A stretch of 17,981 bases of DNA from Bog-756 sp035531955 (GTDB lineage: Bacteria > Actinomycetota > Acidimicrobiia > Acidimicrobiales > RAAP-2): the NCBI GenBank assembly GCA_035531955.1, contig DATKRZ010000006.1:1-17981 (forward strand). Reading direction: 5' to 3'. The notes beneath the pieces were generated by a model. The model worked only from the letters and a program-made list of their open reading frames with translations, was not told where the DNA came from and did no database searches. The position numbers were made by a program, and so were the translations under genes. Positions 15,093 to 17,981 of this stretch are shown here, in pieces; positions within the stretch are counted from its first letter, which is position 1, and each line of letters starts with the position of its first letter.

Positions 15093-15098
15093 ACGCTA
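15093..15098 (-). promoter_or_regulatory. candidate -10 for leaderless fmt
   Basis: On the minus strand this reads TAGCGT, 7 nt before the ATG of fmt. It overlaps the copy of the 10-mer repeat nearest to the gene. Confidence 0.3.
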
Positions 15099-15136
15099 TC
15101 GGCCCCCCGGGCTATCGGCCCACCGGGCTATCGGCC
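15095..15136. repeat. three copies of a 10-mer at 16-nt period upstream of fmt
   Basis: The 10-mer gctatcggcc occurs at 15095-15104, 15111-15120 and 15127-15136. The 6-nt linkers are cccccg and caccgg-like. The array ends 10 nt before the fmt ATG and covers its likely promoter, so a regulator site is possible. Confidence 0.85.
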
Positions 15137-15142
15137 ATGCAG

Positions 15143-15156
15143 GCCGGCGCGCCGGC
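15143..15156. repeat. 14-bp perfect palindrome after def
   Basis: gccggcgcgccggc begins about 15 nt beyond the def stop codon. It could fold as a short hairpin at the end of the def message or bind a dimeric protein; there is no U-tract. Confidence 0.5.
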
Positions 15157-15171
15157 AGAGAACGGCCCGGC

Positions 15172-15717
15172 TCACACTTCCCGTTCGCTCTCGGCCGAAA
15201 CCAGTTTGGCCTCCATGGCCGAAGTGTCGAGCCCGAGGGCTCTGTCCCGAAGCACGCGCAGTGCCTGCTTGCGCATGTCGTCCTCGAGGCGCTCGAGCAT
15301 CAGCACGCCGTCCAGATGGTCCACCTCGTGCTGGAACACCCGGCCGAGAAACTCATCGGCCTCGACGGAGATCTCCTCACCGTCGAGGTCGTACCCCCGG
15401 ATGTGGACCTGATTGGGCCGGACGATCCCAAGTCGGAGCCCCGGGATGGAGAGGCACCCCTCATCGTGGTACCACTCCCCGCCGACCTCCACGATGGTCG
15501 GGTTGATCATGACCTCGGGCCCCTCGCCGACGTCGTACACGAAGAGACGCTTCTGCACCCCGACCTGAGGAGCCGCCAGACCGGCGCCCTCGGAGTCGTA
15601 CATCGTCTCGACCATGTCGTCTACGAGGCGCACCAGCGAGCTGTCGACCTCGTCGACCTCGCGTGCGGCCTGCTTCAGCACCGGGTCGCCGTAGACGCGG
15701 ACTGGGTAGGCGGCCAT
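15172..15717 (-). CDS. def: peptide deformylase
   Basis: This metal-dependent hydrolase removes the formyl group from nascent proteins. The product is 181 aa from ATG 15715-15717; a longer reading to 15750 adds an unconserved 11 residues. The three family motifs are all present: GAGLAAPQVG, EGCLSIPG with the metal Cys, and QHEVDHLDG with HExxH. The N-terminus MAAYPVRVYGDPVLKQ is typical. There is no Shine-Dalgarno, but TACAAT ends 6 nt before the ATG, so the gene probably has its own promoter and a leaderless message. It is separate from priA and precedes fmt, its functional partner. Confidence 0.96.
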   Translation of the reverse strand: MAAYPVRVYGDPVLKQAAREVDEVDSSLVRLVDDMVETMYDSEGAGLAAPQVGVQKRLFVYDVGEGPEVMINPTIVEVGGEWYHDEGCLSIPGLRLGIVRPNQVHIRGYDLDGEEISVEADEFLGRVFQHEVDHLDGVLMLERLEDDMRKQALRVLRDRALGLDTSAMEAKLVSAESEREV

Positions 15718-15723
15718 GGTGCC

Positions 15724-15729
15724 ATTGTA
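15724..15729 (-). promoter_or_regulatory. candidate -10 (TACAAT) for leaderless def
   Basis: TACAAT on the minus strand differs from the TATAAT consensus at one base and lies 6 nt before the ATG of def. The -35 region is not recognisable. It is the best -10 match in the window. Confidence 0.5.
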
Positions 15730-15762
15730 CGGGCAGCGCACCGCCCCCACACCCGGGCGGGC

Positions 15763-15786
15763 CCCTCGGGCGCCCCACGCCGAGGG
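15763..15786 (-). terminator. 7-bp hairpin downstream of priA
   Basis: CCCTCGG at 15763-15769 pairs with CCGAGGG at 15780-15786 (loop 10), starting 15 nt after the priA stop and before the def promoter. It lacks a U-tract, which is common for actinobacterial terminator candidates. Confidence 0.35.
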
Positions 15787-15801
15787 CCGGGTACGGGGCA
15801 G

Positions 15802-17583
15802 TCAGACGTCGGTCGGATCCACCTCGATGCGCAATCGGCCGGCAGGACGCGGCACGTCGGCCAGGGCGTCGCACAGAGACCCGTGATCGGGTGCCCTGAC
15901 CAACCACCGGTCCGCATCGACCATCGACACCGCGATGCCGGAGAGGGCCTGCATCCCCTCGGCGAACGTGGCACCACCCGGACCTCGGAGCACCGCCAAC
16001 GCCCCGAATGGCGGGAGACCCAGCGCCTCCCGCAGCGCCAGTTCGGGAACGGCCAACAGGCCCGGGTCGGCCCGGGCCGCGGCTTGCAGCACCTCGTGGT
16101 CCGGTATCCGCGTCTGCGCCACCACCCGACCACCGCCGTCCCGGGTCCCCACCAGCCGGGCCGCCCGGGCCAGCAGGGCCAGGGTCTCCTCGCCCGCCCC
16201 GAAGCGGGGGGCGAGCAGATGCTGGTCGATGTCCAAGAAGGCGACCGCGTCCGCACCCGGCACCCGATGGAGCGCAGCCTCGGTGCCCACCACCAACCTG
16301 GCCCCAGTGCCCGCAGCCGGGTCCGAGCCACTGGTGATCTCGACCGCAGCGACCCCGGCCAGGGCCGAGAGTTCCTCGGTGGCCCGGGTCACCCCGATCC
16401 GGAGCGACTTGAGGCGGGTGGAGTCACATTCGGCGCACACCGCCGGGCGGGTCTCGTCGCACCGCCGGCACCGGAGGGGGCCGCCGGCCTCGAGCTGTGC
16501 CACTGCTCCCCCGCACCGGGCACACCGGGCCAGCGCCCCGCACTGCGTGCAGGCGAGGAGCCGGGTCCGGCCGGTCCGGTTCAGTATGCACACCACCCGG
16601 CCATCGGACCGGGCCAACACCGAGTGCAGCAGGCGGGCCAGTCGTTCGGAGAACAAGCCGGTGCGCGGATCGTCGTGGGTGCGGTCGACGATCTCGATGG
16701 TCGGCCACCCACGACGCTCGACGGCTCGTGACGTCGTCACCGGTGTGCGGGTCCCGGTGAGGGACACCGGCGGGCAGGGAGAGACCAGCAAGACAACGGC
16801 CCCGTCGCGCCGCCCCCGCTCGATGACCACATCGACGGCGGACCAGGTCGGCGAACGTTCCTCGCGGTAGGCCTCGTCGTGGGCGTCCATCACCACCGCC
16901 GCCCGGAGCCGGGGGATCGGGGCCCACGCCGCGGCGCGGGTCCCGACCACCAGCGACCCTCCCGACGCCGCTTGCTCCCACCGGTCCGGCATGAGGGCCA
17001 CGGGCATGCCGGATGCCCTCAGCCGGTCGGCGGTCTGGGCGGCGCGGATGTGGGACGGGGCCAAGACCAGGACACCGGCCGGACCGGTCCGGTGGATCAG
17101 CTCCAACACCACCAGCGTGGCATCGAGCGCAGGAGCCAGGCGGACGATGGCGGGGACGCTCCCGCCCGCCATGGCCACGTCGACGATGTCCACCGACTCT
17201 CCCCCCGGCGAAGGCGGCACCGGCGACGGGTCCCGGCCTACGCCACGGCTCCGGTCCTGCCCGGGCGGCAGGGGGCCGGCATCCCGGACCACCCGCCTCG
17301 GGGACGAGGTCCCGAGGAACGACGACATCGGGCCCGCCCACCGCCACGCCGCCCATTCGGCCATCGACACCACCGCCGGGGGCGGGCCCTGGCCGCTCGA
17401 CGAGGCCAGGGGCTTGGGGGACACGCCGCCGGCCGGCACGACGTCTGCTTCCACCACCCAGGCGGCAACCCGACGGCCGTGGAGCTCGATCCGGACCCGG
17501 CTCCCGACCCGGATCTGCTGGTCGAGGGCCGGGGGTACCGAGTAGTCGAATCGCCGCTGGATGGCCGGCACATCCGGGACCAC
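15802..17583 (-). CDS. priA: PriA-like primosomal protein N', helicase motifs lost
   Basis: PriA reloads the replisome at stalled forks. This homologue is 593 aa, shorter than the roughly 730 of E. coli. The N-terminal DNA-binding region starts VPDVPAIQRRFDYSVPPALD. Where a Walker A GxxGSGKT is expected (about residues 130-165) there is only VRLAPALDATLVVLELI, and the DEEH box is replaced by VVMDAHDEAYREE, so ATP-driven unwinding is unlikely. The zinc-binding module is intact, with Cys at 345, 348, 354, 357, 372, 375, 383 and 386. Such helicase-dead PriA proteins are known in actinobacteria. GTG 17581-17583 is the only standard start; homology may extend a few residues further upstream, and no ribosome site is visible. 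It follows metK. Confidence 0.92.
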   Translation of the reverse strand: MVPDVPAIQRRFDYSVPPALDQQIRVGSRVRIELHGRRVAAWVVEADVVPAGGVSPKPLASSSGQGPPPAVVSMAEWAAWRWAGPMSSFLGTSSPRRVVRDAGPLPPGQDRSRGVGRDPSPVPPSPGGESVDIVDVAMAGGSVPAIVRLAPALDATLVVLELIHRTGPAGVLVLAPSHIRAAQTADRLRASGMPVALMPDRWEQAASGGSLVVGTRAAAWAPIPRLRAAVVMDAHDEAYREERSPTWSAVDVVIERGRRDGAVVLLVSPCPPVSLTGTRTPVTTSRAVERRGWPTIEIVDRTHDDPRTGLFSERLARLLHSVLARSDGRVVCILNRTGRTRLLACTQCGALARCARCGGAVAQLEAGGPLRCRRCDETRPAVCAECDSTRLKSLRIGVTRATEELSALAGVAAVEITSGSDPAAGTGARLVVGTEAALHRVPGADAVAFLDIDQHLLAPRFGAGEETLALLARAARLVGTRDGGGRVVAQTRIPDHEVLQAAARADPGLLAVPELALREALGLPPFGALAVLRGPGGATFAEGMQALSGIAVSMVDADRWLVRAPDHGSLCDALADVPRPAGRLRIEVDPTDV

Positions 17584-17708
17584 CCGAACGAAGCGCTCGG
17601 AGCGGCCCGCATCCTCGTCGGGTGACCCGGCGGGGACCGCCCGACCGTCGGACGTGGAGAGACCGCCGCTCGGGCCAGGATCCGGCCCCTCTGGTCCGGG
17701 CGGGCTGT
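17584..17708 (-). other. metK-priA spacer with a short inverted repeat
   Basis: This 125-nt spacer contains GGGCC at 17672-17676 pairing with GGCCC at 17684-17688 (loop 7), about 20 nt after metK, a weak terminator candidate. The priA frame stays open through the spacer without a standard start codon. Nothing else is recognisable. Confidence 0.3.
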
Positions 17709-17981
17709 TCAGAGCCCGAGTGCCTGCTTCAGGTCGTCGGCCCGCGAGGTGTCCTCCCAGGTGAACTCCTTGTCCGAGCGCCCGAAGTGACCGTAGGCCG
17801 CCGTCTTCCGGTAGATCGGCCGTTTGAGATCGAGGTCCCGCACGATGGCCGCGGGCCGCAGGTCGAACACCTCGTCCACCACCGCGGCGATGCGAGCCGG
17901 GTCGGCGTTTTCGGTGCCGAAGGTCTCCACGAGGACCGACACCGGGCGGGCCACCCCGATGGCGTAGGCCACCTGCACCTC
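17709..17981 (-). CDS. metK: S-adenosylmethionine synthetase, C-terminal part
   Basis: MetK makes S-adenosylmethionine from methionine and ATP. Only the last 91 residues are in the window; the gene continues beyond the right edge. The segment QVAYAIGVARPVSV, then RPAAIVRDLDLKRPIY and KTAAYGHFGR followed by FTWE is the typical C-terminal domain ending. The product would supply the methyl donor for enzymes such as the TrmH-like methyltransferase in this window. metK followed by priA is a frequent actinobacterial arrangement. Confidence 0.95.
   Translation of the reverse strand, partial: EVQVAYAIGVARPVSVLVETFGTENADPARIAAVVDEVFDLRPAAIVRDLDLKRPIYRKTAAYGHFGRSDKEFTWEDTSRADDLKQALGL

Noticed and set aside
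15316..16731. 471-codon plus-strand open frame opposite def and priA
   Set aside because: It covers two conserved genes on the other strand and its translation is His/Gly/Arg-rich with no recognisable family.
1..17981. Mobile elements, CRISPR arrays, tRNA or rRNA genes, defence or biosynthetic islands
   Set aside because: No transposase, integrase, terminal repeats, spacer arrays or RNA gene signatures were seen; all firm genes are housekeeping or transport.

Overview
The window is a compact, high-GC (roughly two thirds G+C by eye) stretch of bacterial chromosome made of housekeeping genes. Gene content and order point to an actinobacterium, perhaps an Acidimicrobiia-like lineage: infC-rpmI-rplT-trmH-pheS-pheT in a row, a DUF1844 gene next to infC, a PriA homologue without its helicase motifs but with intact zinc fingers, and the order metK-priA-def-fmt-rpe-ribD-ribBA-ribH-hisG. 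I see no mobile element, CRISPR array, tRNA, rRNA or phage gene. The class-level placement is inference.

Layout. Nearly everything is on the minus strand, so it is transcribed right to left. The right block (about 17981 to 8778) runs metK (cut by the window edge), priA, def, fmt, rpe, ribD, ribBA, ribH, hisG and a cold-shock-domain gene. It covers S-adenosylmethionine synthesis, replication restart, formylation and deformylation of the initiator Met, a pentose phosphate step, most of riboflavin synthesis and the first step of histidine synthesis. The left block (6459 to 284) is the translation cluster infC-rpmI-rplT-trmH-pheS-pheT. A possible further gene with a tandem-repeat N-terminus runs off the left edge. 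Between the blocks, two plus-strand genes (a DUF1844 protein and a GPH-like MFS transporter, start and stop overlapping) diverge from infC and converge on the cold-shock gene.

Most interesting points. infC has no ATG, GTG or TTG that keeps its conserved N-terminus; the best start is ATA at 6457-6459 with a Shine-Dalgarno sequence, the kind of rare start that lets IF3 regulate its own synthesis. infC and the DUF1844 gene may share one symmetric -10 element (TAGGCTA). Four genes (DUF1844, def, fmt, rpe) have a TANNNT box 6-8 nt before the start codon and no Shine-Dalgarno, suggesting leaderless transcripts. The tails of the transporter and of the cold-shock protein lie on opposite strands of the same 391 bp. 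Three copies of a 10-mer at a 16-nt period sit just upstream of fmt. ribE, hisE and rsmB, often found in this neighbourhood in other actinobacteria, are absent here.

I found no convincing evidence for a wholly new multi-gene system. The novelty is mostly in regulation and gene boundaries.
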